NCBI GenBank assembly: GCA_965233705.1
Contig: CBDDTF010000004.1
Span: 124,001 to 188,000 of the forward strand
DNA length: 64,000 nt
Direction of reading: 5' to 3'
Origin: Algihabitans sp965233705
Lineage (GTDB): Bacteria; Pseudomonadota; Alphaproteobacteria; Kiloniellales; DSM-21159
Below, piece after piece: positions 39,709 through 48,351 of this stretch (position 1 is the stretch's first letter; each line of letters begins with the position of its first letter). Made by a program: the position numbers and the translations under genes. A model generated the notes under the pieces. That model saw nothing but the letters and a program-made list of their open reading frames with translations, was not told the origin of the DNA and did no database searches.

Positions 39709-40781
39709 GTCTGGACGAGAAGTTGGCGCGGGTGGTCTCGCGTTATGAAGAACTGCAGGCCCTGATCGCCGAGCACGGCGATCCCGGCTCGGCCGATTAC
39801 ACCGAGAAGCTCAAGGAGTATTCCAGCCTGACGCCGGTGGTCGAGGGCATCCGCGCCTACCGCGCCACCCGCGAGGAGCTCGACGACCTCGACGCCCTGC
39901 GCCAGGACGCCGAGGGCGACGCCGAGATGCGCGCGCTGGCCGAGCAGGAGTTCTGGGAGGTCAAGGAGCGGCTGCCCGAGCTGGAGCAGAAGGTGAAGAT
40001 CCTGCTGCTGCCCAAGGACGAGGCCGACGCGCGCAACGCGATTCTGGAGGTGCGCGCCGGCACCGGCGGCGAGGAGGCCTCGCTCTTCGCCATGGAGCTG
40101 CTGCGCATGTATCAGCGCTGGGCCGAACTGGAGGGCTTCCGCTTCAACCTGCTCGAGTTCGAGGAGACCGACCTGGGCGGCCTCAAGAGCGGCAGCGCCG
40201 AGATCACCGGCCAGGACGTCTTCGCCAAGCTGAAGTACGAATCCGGCGTCCACCGGGTGCAGCGCGTGCCGGTCACCGAGTCGGGCGGGCGCATCCACAC
40301 CTCGGCCGCCACCGTCGCCGTGCTGCCGGAGGCCGAGGCCGTCGACGTGCAGATCGACGACAAGGACCTGCGCATCGACACCTACCGCTCCCAGGGCGCC
40401 GGCGGCCAGCACGTCAACACCACCGACTCGGCGGTGCGCATCACCCACATCCCGACCGGCGTGGTCGCCCAGTGCCAGGACGAGAAATCCCAGCACAAGA
40501 ACAAGGCCAAGGCCATGAAGATGCTGCTGGCCCGCCTCTACGACGCCGAGCGCCACCGCCGGGAATCGGAGTATGCCGCCGCGCGCAAGAGCCAGGTCGG
40601 CTCGGGCGACCGCTCGGAGCGCATCCGCACCTACAACTTCCCGCAGGGGCGCGTGACCGACCACCGCATCAACCTGACCCTCTACAAGCTGGAGAAGGTC
40701 TTGGCCGGCGAGGCGCTGTCGGAGCTGATCGACGCCCTGATCTCCGAGGACCAGGCGGCGCGCCTGGCGGTCATGCAGTGA
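39705..40781 (+). CDS. prfA: Peptide chain release factor 1
   Basis: RF1 terminates translation at UAA and UAG. The 358-residue protein begins with GTG at 39705 (SLDEKLARVVSRYEELQALI). It has the GGQ motif at residues 233-235 (SQGAGGQHVNTTDSAVRITH), the same position as in Escherichia coli. The codon-reading region is intact (RVPVTESGGRIHTSAATVAV). It is translationally coupled to hemA upstream and to prmC downstream by four-base overlaps; PrmC methylates the Gln of the GGQ motif. The hemA-prfA-prmC operon is ancient and widely conserved. Confidence 0.98.
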   Translation: MSLDEKLARVVSRYEELQALIAEHGDPGSADYTEKLKEYSSLTPVVEGIRAYRATREELDDLDALRQDAEGDAEMRALAEQEFWEVKERLPELEQKVKILLLPKDEADARNAILEVRAGTGGEEASLFAMELLRMYQRWAELEGFRFNLLEFEETDLGGLKSGSAEITGQDVFAKLKYESGVHRVQRVPVTESGGRIHTSAATVAVLPEAEAVDVQIDDKDLRIDTYRSQGAGGQHVNTTDSAVRITHIPTGVVAQCQDEKSQHKNKAKAMKMLLARLYDAERHRRESEYAAARKSQVGSGDRSERIRTYNFPQGRVTDHRINLTLYKLEKVLAGEALSELIDALISEDQAARLAVMQ

Positions 40782-41650
40782 CCACGGCTCCGGCCCGTCG
40801 CGACGCGGGGGCGACGAGCCGCGCCGAAGCCCTCGCGGCGGCGAGCCGGCGCCTGGCGGCGGCCGGCATCGAGCAGCCGCGCCGCGACGCCCGGCTGCTG
40901 CTCGGCGCCCTGCTGGAGGCGACGCCGGAGGCGCTGCTGATCGACTCCGAACGGCCGCTGACGGCGGCGGAGGCGGCGGGCTTCGCCGCGCTGGTCGCGC
41001 GCCGCGCGGCGCGCGAGCCGGTCTCGCGCATCCTCGGCCGACGCGAGTTCTGGGGGCTGGCGTTGCGCCTCTCGCCCGACACCCTCGACCCGCGTCCGGA
41101 CAGCGAGACGCTGGTCGAGGCCGGCCTCGACCGTCTGATGCCGCGCGACGCGGCCTGGCGGCTGCTCGACCTCGGCACCGGCAGCGGGTGCCTGTTGCTG
41201 GCCCTGCTGAGCGAGCTGCCCAACGCCTGGGGGCTGGGGGTCGACCTCTCCCCCGGGGCCGCCGCGACGGCCCGCGCCAATGCCTGCGCGCTGGGGCTGG
41301 CGGGGCGCGCCGGCTTCGCCGTGGCGGACTGGACGGCCGGGCTGTCCGGGCGCTTCGACCTGATCGTGTGCAACCCGCCCTACGTCGAGGCCGCGGCCGA
41401 GCTGGCGCCGGAGGTCGCGGTCTACGATCCGCCACCCGCACTCTTCGCCGGGACCGAGGGGCTCGATGCCTATCGCCGCCTGCTGCCCCAGCTCCCGGCT
41501 CTGCTGGCGCCGGGCGGACAGGTGCTGCTCGAACTGGGCGCCGGGCAGGCCGAACCGGTCGCGGCCCTGGCGCGCGCGGCCGGCTTCACGAGGATCGACG
41601 CCCGGGCCGACCTGTCGGGGACGCCGCGCTGCCTTGCGGCCGGGCGATAA
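40778..41650 (+). CDS. prmC: Release factor glutamine methyltransferase
   Basis: PrmC N5-methylates the glutamine of the GGQ motif in release factors. The 290-residue product starts with GTG at 40778, overlapping the prfA stop by four bases. It has the SAM loop LLDLGTGSGCLLLALLSELP and the catalytic NPPY motif at residues 199-202 (LIVCNPPYVEA). The end TRIDARADLSGTPRCLAAGR is typical. A run of seven A follows shortly after its stop codon (~41650-41656). No additional gene of this family is seen in the window. Confidence 0.96.
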   Translation: MTTAPARRDAGATSRAEALAAASRRLAAAGIEQPRRDARLLLGALLEATPEALLIDSERPLTAAEAAGFAALVARRAAREPVSRILGRREFWGLALRLSPDTLDPRPDSETLVEAGLDRLMPRDAAWRLLDLGTGSGCLLLALLSELPNAWGLGVDLSPGAAATARANACALGLAGRAGFAVADWTAGLSGRFDLIVCNPPYVEAAAELAPEVAVYDPPPALFAGTEGLDAYRRLLPQLPALLAPGGQVLLELGAGQAEPVAALARAAGFTRIDARADLSGTPRCLAAGR

Positions 41651-41874
41651 AAAAACTGTTGGAATGGGCGGCATCTGTCTCTACCTTCGAATTCGTGAGC
41701 CGCGTGCGGCTCCGGTGCGTCCGCGGGGGCAGAAGTCCGGACGCCGATCAAGTCCCACAGCAGACGCGTTCGGTTCGACGAGGTCGCACCTCGAACGCCT
41801 AGACCAACGGCAGACGGCTGGTGGCTGTGTGGAGCGACACCGTCAACATTTTGGCTTCATGACGTAAGCGACGG
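41651..41874. promoter_or_regulatory. Leader region of the DUF4167 gene
   Basis: These 224 bases are less GC-rich than their neighbours and contain a compact hairpin near 41780-41802 (CGAGGT-CGC-ACCTCG). No ORF is supported. A promoter and 5' leader for the DUF4167 gene are likely, since the composition changes sharply after prmC. Confidence 0.4.
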
Positions 41875-42978
41875 ATGAGACAAGGCAACAATCAACGGCG
41901 CGGGCGTGGCCGCTCCGGGCGTAGGCCCAATGTGCCCTCCCGCAATCAGACCTTCGACAGCAACGGTCCCGAAGGGCGCGTGCGCGGCACGGCGCAGCAG
42001 GTGCACGACAAGTACCTGGCGCTCGCCCGTGACGCGCAGTCTTCCGGCGATCGGGTGCTGGCCGAGAATTTCCTCCAGTATGCGGAGCACTATTTCCGCG
42101 TCCTGAACGACTCGACGGACCCTGACGAGCAGCGCGACCGGCAACGCCAGAACGGCGAGGCGCGCGGCGAGGGCAGGGGCGAGTCCCGCCAGTCCCGCGG
42201 CTACGACGAGGGCTACGACGAGGACGGCGAGGACGAGGACGGCCAGGGCACCCAAGCGAACGGGGGCCAGCCGAACGGGGCCGGCCGGGAGCGCGGGCAA
42301 CGCCGCGACGAACGTCAGCGCCCGCAGGGGCGCCGTGGCGGCCGCGAGGAACGCCAGGAGACGCCGCGCGACGCGGCTGCCGAAGGCAAGGGCGAGGCCG
42401 AGGCGGCGCGTGAGGCGAACGGCGAGGCCGGCGAGCCGGGCGAAGAGGAGCGCGGCGGCAAGCCCTTCGAGACGGCGCCGCCCCTGAGCGAGCGGCGGGC
42501 CCGCCGCCAGAGCCGCGAGACCACGACACGCAAGGACGAGCGCGGCGGCGTGTTGACCGGGCGCAAGGCGGCAGAGAGCGGTACGGCAGAAAGCGGTACG
42601 GCAGAAAGCGGTGCGGCGGAGCGCGGCGAGGATGGCGGCGCACCATCCGCCGGCGAGGCCCGCGAGGCCAAGGAAAGCGAGATCGACGAGGGCCTGCGCA
42701 AGATGCTGAGCGAGCGTCCGCGCCGGGCCACGCGTCAGCGCCGCACGCCGGCCGCCTCGGAGCCGGCGGCGGAGCAGTCGGAGTCGAATCGTGCGGCGGC
42801 GCTGAAGTCCGAGACCGACTCGGACAAGACGGACTCGGACAAGACGGACTCGGGTAAGACGGAGGAGTCCAAGGCGGAGGCGGCCAAACCCGCCAAGCCG
42901 GCGCGCAAGCGGCGCACCACCAAGAAGCAGGAGGACGAGGGCGCCAAGGCGGAGGAATCCGACAACGCCGCGACCTGA
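41875..42978 (+). CDS. DUF4167 domain protein
   Basis: The first ~85 residues are the conserved DUF4167 domain of alphaproteobacteria: MRQGNNQRRGRGRSGRRPNV, NQTFDSNGPEGRVRGTAQQV and FLQYAEHYFRVLNDS. The remaining ~280 residues are low-complexity, alternating Arg/Glu/Gly/Asp and then Lys/Asp/Ser/Thr, and look disordered. They include 15-base DNA repeats encoding AESGT (42570-42614) and DSDKT (42817-42861). The Arg/Gly-rich start suggests RNA or ribosome contact, but the family has no known function. It follows hemA-prfA-prmC, as in many relatives, and ends at a strong terminator. Confidence 0.92.
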   Translation: MRQGNNQRRGRGRSGRRPNVPSRNQTFDSNGPEGRVRGTAQQVHDKYLALARDAQSSGDRVLAENFLQYAEHYFRVLNDSTDPDEQRDRQRQNGEARGEGRGESRQSRGYDEGYDEDGEDEDGQGTQANGGQPNGAGRERGQRRDERQRPQGRRGGREERQETPRDAAAEGKGEAEAAREANGEAGEPGEEERGGKPFETAPPLSERRARRQSRETTTRKDERGGVLTGRKAAESGTAESGTAESGAAERGEDGGAPSAGEAREAKESEIDEGLRKMLSERPRRATRQRRTPAASEPAAEQSESNRAAALKSETDSDKTDSDKTDSGKTEESKAEAAKPAKPARKRRTTKKQEDEGAKAEESDNAAT

Positions 42979-43030
42979 CCCGCTCGCCGAGTCTTATCGG
43001 CCGAGTCGCATCGCATCACGGCCCCCCATG

Positions 43031-43068
43031 ACGGCCCCCGCCAAGTCCGGCGGGGGCCGTTCGCTTTT
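43031..43068 (+). terminator. Rho-independent terminator after DUF4167 gene
   Basis: A perfect 12-base-pair stem (ACGGCCCCCGCC at 43031-43042 with GGCGGGGGCCGT at 43049-43060, loop AAGTCC) is followed by TCGCTTTT. It lies 52 bases after the stop codon. Confidence 0.92.
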
Positions 43069-43118
43069 CCGGGAGGGGAGGCGGGCGCGGCCCGGCCGAT
43101 TCCGGCGCCGGCGCCGGC

Positions 43119-43724
43119 CTACTGCTCGGCGGTGGGCGCGGAGGGCGCGTCCTGCGGTCGCTGGATGCGCGGCGCCAGGGCGTCGAGCACCTCCTGGGTC
43201 ACGCGCAGCGGCGCCGTCTCCGGCGGCGTGTCGTCCGCCTGCAGCAGCTCGATCTCCAGCGTGCCGCTGTAGACCGTCCAGGTCCGGGTGCGTGGCGGGA
43301 AGGGGCCGTAGCGGCCGGGCCAGCGGTAGCGGTCGCGGTACCACCAGGAGGGGAAGGGCGGCGTCTCGACCGTTTCGTAGCGCTTGCGCTCGATCCTCTT
43401 GTCGTGCACGGCGAAGCGTGGCGCGCCGCGCTGGGCGGCCAGCTCGGCGGCGCGGTAGAGCAGGCCGTCCTCCACCGTCTGCCGGTCGGTGCGCCAGTTG
43501 CCGGCGAAGCGGACCTCGGCCCGCCGCGCGTCGCGCCAGACCTCGGAGTAGCCGCTGCCGCCGCCGGGCGGTGCCGGCGCGTAGGGCGTCGGCGGCACCT
43601 GCAGGGAGGAGCAGGCACCCAGCAGCACCGCCAGCGCCAGGACCCACCCGGGGCGGGTGGGCCGGCGCGCTGCGCGTCGCGGCGGGTTCGGGCGGGGGTG
43701 CACGGGCTGACTCGTCTCTCTCAC
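43119..43724 (-). CDS. CC0125/CC1285-like family lipoprotein
   Basis: About 201 residues from a GTG at 43724, with an alternative GTG at 43703. After an Arg/Pro-rich start comes a lipoprotein signal (VLALAVLLGACSSLQVPP, lipobox LGAC). The mature part has SGYSEVWRDARRAEVRFAGN and DGLLYRAAELAAQRGAPRFA. This resembles Caulobacter CC0125/CC1285-type lipoproteins: a small envelope protein with an aromatic patch (FPSWWYRDRYRWPGRYGPF) and no known function. The start is uncertain because both GTGs have weak ribosome sites. Confidence 0.75.
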   Translation of the reverse strand: MRETSQPVHPRPNPPRRAARRPTRPGWVLALAVLLGACSSLQVPPTPYAPAPPGGGSGYSEVWRDARRAEVRFAGNWRTDRQTVEDGLLYRAAELAAQRGAPRFAVHDKRIERKRYETVETPPFPSWWYRDRYRWPGRYGPFPPRTRTWTVYSGTLEIELLQADDTPPETAPLRVTQEVLDALAPRIQRPQDAPSAPTAEQ

Positions 43725-43905
43725 GTCGCAGGCCGCAGGAGGGGCCACAGGGGGGCGCAGCGGATGCCACGGCGCATCCCCGCAGGTGGTGCATTCCCGC
43801 AGTCTATCAGGTTGCGGCCCCTTGCGCCGCGACCGTCGCCCCGCGCGACGGGCCGCCGCGGCGCCCGGTCCGGACCTCGGCGGTCCCGCTGGCGCGAGTC
43901 GCGCG

Positions 43906-44538
43906 TCAGCGTTCCTCGACCACGCCACAAGCCAGGCGCGTGCCGCCCTGGCCGGCCGGATCGGTGCTGTGATCGTCGGGATTGGCGTGCACCACCACGG
44001 CGGCGCCGTCCGCGTCGAACAGGGCCGGCCCCTGGCTGCCGTCCAGCGAGGTCCGCTCGGTCGTCACCTGGAACTGGGCACGGCCGGCGGAGTCGACGTA
44101 GACGTTGGGCAGGTCGCCGGCGTGCGGGCCGCCCTCACTCATGAAGCCGTGCGCGGCCTGGTCGACGCCGAGGTGGCCGCCCGAGGCCTTGAAGCCGGCG
44201 GCGCCGTCGGAGCAGTCGCCGGTCTGGTGGATATGGAAGGCATGCCAGCCCTGGGGCAGACCCCGCAGGGTCACGGTCGCGACCAGGGTCTCCGGCCCCT
44301 GGGTCAACTGCGCCACGCCGCGCGCCTCGCCGTCGGGGCTCTGCAGGGTCGCCTGGGCATCGGGGCTGAGCTCGTGCGCGGAGGCGGCCGGGGCGGTGGC
44401 GGCGAGCGCTGCCGCGGTCAGGGTGGCTGCGGTCAAGGTAGCTGCGGCCAGGGTTGTTGCGGCCAGGGTTGTTGCGGCCAGGGCCTTCGAGGCCGCGGTC
44501 TTCGAGGTCAGGGTGGCCGCTGCGGAACGTGTGGGCAT
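43906..44538 (-). CDS. sodC: Cu/Zn superoxide dismutase
   Basis: This periplasmic enzyme dismutates superoxide. Copper and zinc ligands are visible in WHAFHIHQTGDC, GGHLGVDQAAHGF, GPHAGDLPNVYVD and VVHANPDDHSTDP, and the second disulfide cysteine is in RLACGVV. The 210-residue precursor has an unusually long Ala/Thr/Leu signal region (residues ~8-50, LAATTLAATTLAAATLTAAT) encoded by 15-base repeats at 44410-44487. The start is ATG at 44538, with GGAGAGCG before it. The divergent neighbour is a thioredoxin-like membrane protein. Confidence 0.93.
   Translation of the reverse strand: MPTRSAAATLTSKTAASKALAATTLAATTLAAATLTAATLTAAALAATAPAASAHELSPDAQATLQSPDGEARGVAQLTQGPETLVATVTLRGLPQGWHAFHIHQTGDCSDGAAGFKASGGHLGVDQAAHGFMSEGGPHAGDLPNVYVDSAGRAQFQVTTERTSLDGSQGPALFDADGAAVVVHANPDDHSTDPAGQGGTRLACGVVEER
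44410..44487. repeat. 15-base repeats inside the sodC signal region
   Basis: Four 15-base units of the type CTGCGGCCAGGGTTG (44428-44487) plus a related 18-base unit (44410-44427) lie in frame within sodC. They encode the LAATT/LTAAT repeats of its export signal. Confidence 0.85.
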
Positions 44539-44768
44539 CTTACGCTCTCCCGTGATTGCTGAAGCGGTCTCCTTTGCGGTCAACGCCCACCGGGGCCGGT
44601 CGGATCCATCGCCGCCCGCATCCTGCTCGGCCTGCGACAGAGCGCTGCGGGGCCGCCCTGGCGGCTTGAGCCGGCGCGGCGGATCGGGCAACCACGGGGG
44701 CGGGCCGCCCGTGGCGCCCTTGTCCGCTGCGCTTTCCCGCGCCCCAGCCACCGATTTCGGGATGTCCC

Positions 44769-45566
44769 ATGAACGCCGTCAGCATCGGCCCTTTTCTCTT
44801 TTCCGCGGAGCGCTTCTCCGTCCTGCTCGGCATGGCGGTGTTCCTGCTGGTCTGCTGGGGGCTTTCGCGGCGGGTCGACGGCCGCTTCGAGGCCTGGTCC
44901 TGGTGGGTGGTCTTCGCCGGCGCGGCGGCGGCGCGGCTGGGGCATGTCGCCGTCTACTGGCGCAGCTTTGCCGAGGAGCCGTGGCGCGCCTTCGCCTTCT
45001 GGCAGGGCGGCTTCTTCTGGCCGGCGGCGGTCGCGGCCGTGCTGGCGCTGGTGCTGCTCGGCCTGAAGACCCAGACCCAGCGGCTTTGGGCGATCGCGCC
45101 GCTGCTCGCCGGTCTGTTCGTGTGGAACGTCGCCTGGCAGCTCGCCGGCGGCGCGCCGGCGACGCCGGCGCCGCAGGCGCAGTTCGCCACCCTGGCCGGC
45201 GAGCGCTACGACCTGGCGGCGGCGGGGCGCCCGCAGGTGGTCAACCTCTGGGCGAGCTGGTGCCCGCCCTGCCTGCGCGAGATGCCGATGATGGCCGAGG
45301 TCGCGGCGCAGACCGAGGGGGCGGATTTCGTCTTCGCCAACCAGGGCGAAAGCGGCCGGGTCGTCCAGTCCTACCTGGACGAGGCGGCGCTGGACCTGGA
45401 GACCGTGGTGCTCGACCCGGTCAACCAGCTCTCGCGGCACTACGACGCCCGCGGCCTGCCGGTCACCCTGTTCCTCGGCGCCGACGGCGCCCTGCGCGGG
45501 CTGCACGTCGGGGAGATCTCCCGCGAGGTGCTGCAGGCCCGCATCTCCGAGCTGCTGGCGGAGTGA
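44769..45566 (+). CDS. Lgt-like membrane domain fused to TlpA-type thioredoxin
   Basis: The 265-residue protein starts MNAVSIGPFLFSAERFSVLL and has about four membrane helices in its first 125 residues. Their pattern (SIGPFLFSAERFSVLLGM; AARLGHVAVYWRSF) recalls prolipoprotein diacylglyceryl transferase. A thioredoxin domain follows (~135-265), with the active site WASWCPPCLREMPM. Similar fusions are annotated as TlpA-family disulfide reductases. The redox domain would face the periplasm and may supply electrons to envelope proteins. The Lgt-like part is too short to be an active transferase. Confidence 0.82.
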   Translation: MNAVSIGPFLFSAERFSVLLGMAVFLLVCWGLSRRVDGRFEAWSWWVVFAGAAAARLGHVAVYWRSFAEEPWRAFAFWQGGFFWPAAVAAVLALVLLGLKTQTQRLWAIAPLLAGLFVWNVAWQLAGGAPATPAPQAQFATLAGERYDLAAAGRPQVVNLWASWCPPCLREMPMMAEVAAQTEGADFVFANQGESGRVVQSYLDEAALDLETVVLDPVNQLSRHYDARGLPVTLFLGADGALRGLHVGEISREVLQARISELLAE

Positions 45567-45598
45567 CCCGCTCCGGCGGAGGCCGCCGCCGGAGCGGG
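45567..45598. terminator. Bidirectional terminator hairpin between convergent genes
   Basis: A perfect 13-base-pair stem (45567-45579 with 45586-45598, loop AGGCCG) starts directly after the stop codon of the thioredoxin-like gene and ends seven bases before the ychF stop. T-runs are short on both sides (GCCTTGG on the plus strand). Confidence 0.75.
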
Positions 45599-45605
45599 GC
45601 CTTGG

Positions 45606-46703
45606 CTAAACGTTGAAGCGGAAGTGGAAGACGTCGCCGTCCTGGACCAGGTAGTCCTTGCCCTCGGCACGCATCTTGCCGGCCTCCTTGGCCGCCGCCT
45701 CGCCGCCCAGCGCCACGAAGTCGGCGTAGGCGATGGTCTCGGCACGGATGAAGCCGCGCTGGAAATCGCTGTGGATCACGCCGGCCGCCTCGGGCGCCGT
45801 GCCGCCGCGGTGCAGCGTCCAGGCGCGGGCCTCCTTCGGGCCGACCGTGAAGAAGGTGATCAGGTCCAGCAGGTCGTAGCCGGCGCGGATCACCCGGGCC
45901 AGCCCCGTGGTCTCCAGCCCCAGGCTCTCCAGGAACTCCTGCTTCTCCGCGGGGTCGGTGAGGCCGGCCACCTCGGCCTCGATGGCCGCGGAGACGATGA
46001 CGAAGCCGGCGCCCTCCGCTGCGGCGCGCTGGCGCACCCGCTCGGCCTCGGCGTTGCCGCTGGCCGCCGCCTCCTCCTCGACGTTGGCGACGTAGAGCAG
46101 CGGCTTGGCGGTCAGGAGCTGGAGCTGGCGGAACACCGGCTGCAGCTCCTTGGGCACCGACACCCGGCGGGCCGGCTGGCCGTCGGACAGGGCGGCGATG
46201 GTCGGCTCCAGCACCGCCAGGCGGTCCTTGGCCTCCTTGTCGCCGCCCTTGGCGCGCTTGACCGCCGCGTCGCGCTGGCGCTCGCAGGACTCCAGGTCGG
46301 CCAGCAGCAGCTCGGTCTCCACCGTGTCGGCGTCGCGCAGCGGGTCGACCGAGCCGGCGACGTGGGTGACCTCGCCGCCGAAGCAGCGCAGCACCTGCAC
46401 GATGGCGTCGACCTCGCGGATGTTGCCCAGGAACTGGTTGCCCAGGCCCTCGCCCTTGCTGGCGCCGGCGACCAGCCCGGCGATGTCGACGAACTCGAGC
46501 TGGGTGTGGATGGTCTTGGCCGACTTGGCGAGCCGCGCCAGCTCGTCCAGGCGCGGGTCGGGCACCGCCACGCGCCCGACGTTGGGATCGATGGTGCAGA
46601 AGGGGTAGTTGGCGGACTCGGCCGCCTGGGTTTCCGTCAGCGCGTTGAACAGGGTGGACTTGCCGACGTTCGGCAGCCCGACGATCCCGCAATTGAAGCC
46701 CAT
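45606..46703 (-). CDS. ychF: YchF/OLA1-family ATPase
   Basis: The 365-residue protein has MGFNCGIVGLPNVGKSTLFN (G1), DIAGLVAGASKGEGLGNQFL (G3 region), and a C-terminal TGS domain with DLITFFTVGPKEARAWTLHR and HSDFQRGFIRAETI. YchF belongs to the Obg class of GTPase-like proteins but prefers ATP. It binds ribosomes and is linked to oxidative stress response. It is eight bases downstream of pth on the same strand, a conserved alphaproteobacterial pair. Confidence 0.97.
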   Translation of the reverse strand: MGFNCGIVGLPNVGKSTLFNALTETQAAESANYPFCTIDPNVGRVAVPDPRLDELARLAKSAKTIHTQLEFVDIAGLVAGASKGEGLGNQFLGNIREVDAIVQVLRCFGGEVTHVAGSVDPLRDADTVETELLLADLESCERQRDAAVKRAKGGDKEAKDRLAVLEPTIAALSDGQPARRVSVPKELQPVFRQLQLLTAKPLLYVANVEEEAAASGNAEAERVRQRAAAEGAGFVIVSAAIEAEVAGLTDPAEKQEFLESLGLETTGLARVIRAGYDLLDLITFFTVGPKEARAWTLHRGGTAPEAAGVIHSDFQRGFIRAETIAYADFVALGGEAAAKEAGKMRAEGKDYLVQDGDVFHFRFNV

Positions 46704-46710
46704 ACCGTCG

Positions 46711-47583
46711 CTATTTCCTCGTCTTGCCGCCGAACTGGCCCAGGGCGCGCTTCAGCGCCTGGGCGAGCGGCCCCTCATCCTTGCCGTCCGCACCGTCCTT
46801 GCCGTCCGCACCGCCCGGAGTGCGCCGGTTCGCGCGGTCGGAGACCTCCTGCGCGGAGGGTACTCGGCGTGCCGCCGGGGCGTCGGCCGCGGCCGCGTCG
46901 CCGTTCCGGGCCGCGCGATCCTTGCCCGCGTCCTTGTCGGCGTCCTTGCCCGCGTCCTTGCCTGCGCGCTTGCTGGCCCCCTTGTCCGCCCCCTTGGGCG
47001 GGGCCTTCGGCTTCGGCGGGCTGACCTCCTGGTTGACCCGGCTCATGAACAGGCCGTCCTCGCCGCCGGCCAGCAGCGCGGCATGGCGCGCCAGGGCCTG
47101 CAGCAGGCGGTCCAGCCCCTCGGCCTCGGCCTTGGCGAAGTCGCTCAGGACCCAGCCGTGCACCGCCTCCTTGCGGCCCGGATGTCCGATGCCCAGGCGC
47201 ACCCGCTTGAACTCGGGGCCGATGTGCTGCGCGATGGAGCGCAGGCCGTTGTGCCCGGCCGCGCCGCCGCCCAGCTTGACCCGCACCTTGCCGGGCGCCA
47301 GGTCCAGCTCGTCGTGGAAGACCACCACCTCGGCCGGCACCAGCTTGTAGAAGCGCAGCGCCTCGCCGACGGCGCGGCCGGACTCGTTCATGTAGGTCAT
47401 CGGCTTGAGCGCCAGGACCTTCTGGCCGTCCAGGCGGCCGTCCGCGACCTCGCCCTGGAAGCCCTTGCGCCAGGCCGAAAAGCCATGGCGCCGGACCAGT
47501 TCGTCCAGCGCCATGAAGCCGATGTTGTGGCGATTGCCGGCGTAGCGGGGACCGGGATTGCCCAGGCCGACCAACAGCAGCAT
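46711..47583 (-). CDS. pth: Peptidyl-tRNA hydrolase with long charged tail
   Basis: Pth recycles peptidyl-tRNA released from stalled ribosomes. The catalytic domain (residues ~1-190) has the active His19 in YAGNRHNIGFMALDEL, with MTYMNESGRAVGEALRFYKL and FHDELDLAPGKVRVKLGGGA. The usual length is ~190-200 residues, while this one is 290. The extra ~95 residues are Lys/Asp/Ala/Gly-rich (KDAGKDADKDAGKD) and are partly produced by 12- and 18-base DNA repeats (46779-46814 and ~46920-46960). It lies 69 bases after rplY and 8 before ychF in the usual rplY-pth-ychF order. Confidence 0.96.
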   Translation of the reverse strand: MLLLVGLGNPGPRYAGNRHNIGFMALDELVRRHGFSAWRKGFQGEVADGRLDGQKVLALKPMTYMNESGRAVGEALRFYKLVPAEVVVFHDELDLAPGKVRVKLGGGAAGHNGLRSIAQHIGPEFKRVRLGIGHPGRKEAVHGWVLSDFAKAEAEGLDRLLQALARHAALLAGGEDGLFMSRVNQEVSPPKPKAPPKGADKGASKRAGKDAGKDADKDAGKDRAARNGDAAAADAPAARRVPSAQEVSDRANRRTPGGADGKDGADGKDEGPLAQALKRALGQFGGKTRK

Positions 47584-47652
47584 GGAGCCTCCTGTCCCCG
47601 CGCGCCCGCGCCGCCGTGCGGCAGCCCCGACCTCGGGGCGCCGACCGGCAGG

Positions 47653-48351
47653 CTACTCCTTGGACTCCTCGCCCTCGGCCTCGCCGCCTTCGCCCTCGGG
47701 CGCCGCCTCGGCTTCGGCGGCTTCCTCGGCCTCGGCCTCGGCTTCCGCCTCGGCCTGCTCTTCGGCGGCCTCCTCCTTCACCACGCTGGGCGCGGCGACG
47801 GTGGCGATGGTGAAGTCGCGGTCGGTGATCGTCGGCTCGACGCCGTCGGGCAGCTTGACCTCGCTGATGTGGACGGAGTCGTTGATCTCCTTGCCGGTCA
47901 GGTCGACCTCGACGCTGTCGGGGATCGCGTCGGCGCGGCAGCTCAGCTCCACCTCGTAGCGCACGACGTTGAGCACGCCGCCGTCCTTCAGACCGGGCGC
48001 CTCCTCCTCGTTGACGAAGTGGACTGGGACCGCGACGGCGACGCGCGAGGCGCCGGTGACGCGCAGGAAGTCCGCGTGGATCGGCAGGTCGGTGATGGGG
48101 TCGAACTGCAGGTCGCGGGGCAGCACCTTCTCGTTGGCGCCGCCGTCGATCTTGACCTCGTAGATCGTGCCGAAGAAGGCCGCCCGCAGGGACTCCTTCT
48201 TGAGCAGTCGCTCCTCGACCAGGATCTTGGTGGGCTCCTTCTTGCCGCCGTACACCACGGCCGGCACCATGCCCGCCCGCCGAGCGGCCCGGGCGGCCCC
48301 CTTCCCGGCCCGGTCGCGCGGCTGAGCCGGCATCACATGCGCGTCGCTCAT
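47653..48351 (-). CDS. rplY: Ribosomal protein L25 (CTC form)
   Basis: The 232-residue protein begins MSDAHVMPAQPRDRAGKGAA. It has the L25 beta-barrel (GMVPAVVYGGKKEPTKILVE; LQFDPITDLPIHADFLRV) and the C-terminal TL5/CTC domain (~100-195, EVDLTGKEINDSVHISEVKL; ITDRDFTIATVAAPS). It binds 5S rRNA. The last ~40 residues are an acidic Glu/Ala tail. prs lies 146 bases upstream on the same strand. Confidence 0.97.
   Translation of the reverse strand: MSDAHVMPAQPRDRAGKGAARAARRAGMVPAVVYGGKKEPTKILVEERLLKKESLRAAFFGTIYEVKIDGGANEKVLPRDLQFDPITDLPIHADFLRVTGASRVAVAVPVHFVNEEEAPGLKDGGVLNVVRYEVELSCRADAIPDSVEVDLTGKEINDSVHISEVKLPDGVEPTITDRDFTIATVAAPSVVKEEAAEEQAEAEAEAEAEEAAEAEAAPEGEGGEAEGEESKE

Noticed and set aside
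41776..41806. tRNA-like cloverleaf upstream of the DUF4167 gene (GGTTCGACGAGG and TCGAAC strings)
   Set aside because: Only one stem forms, and there is no acceptor or anticodon arm at tRNA spacing.
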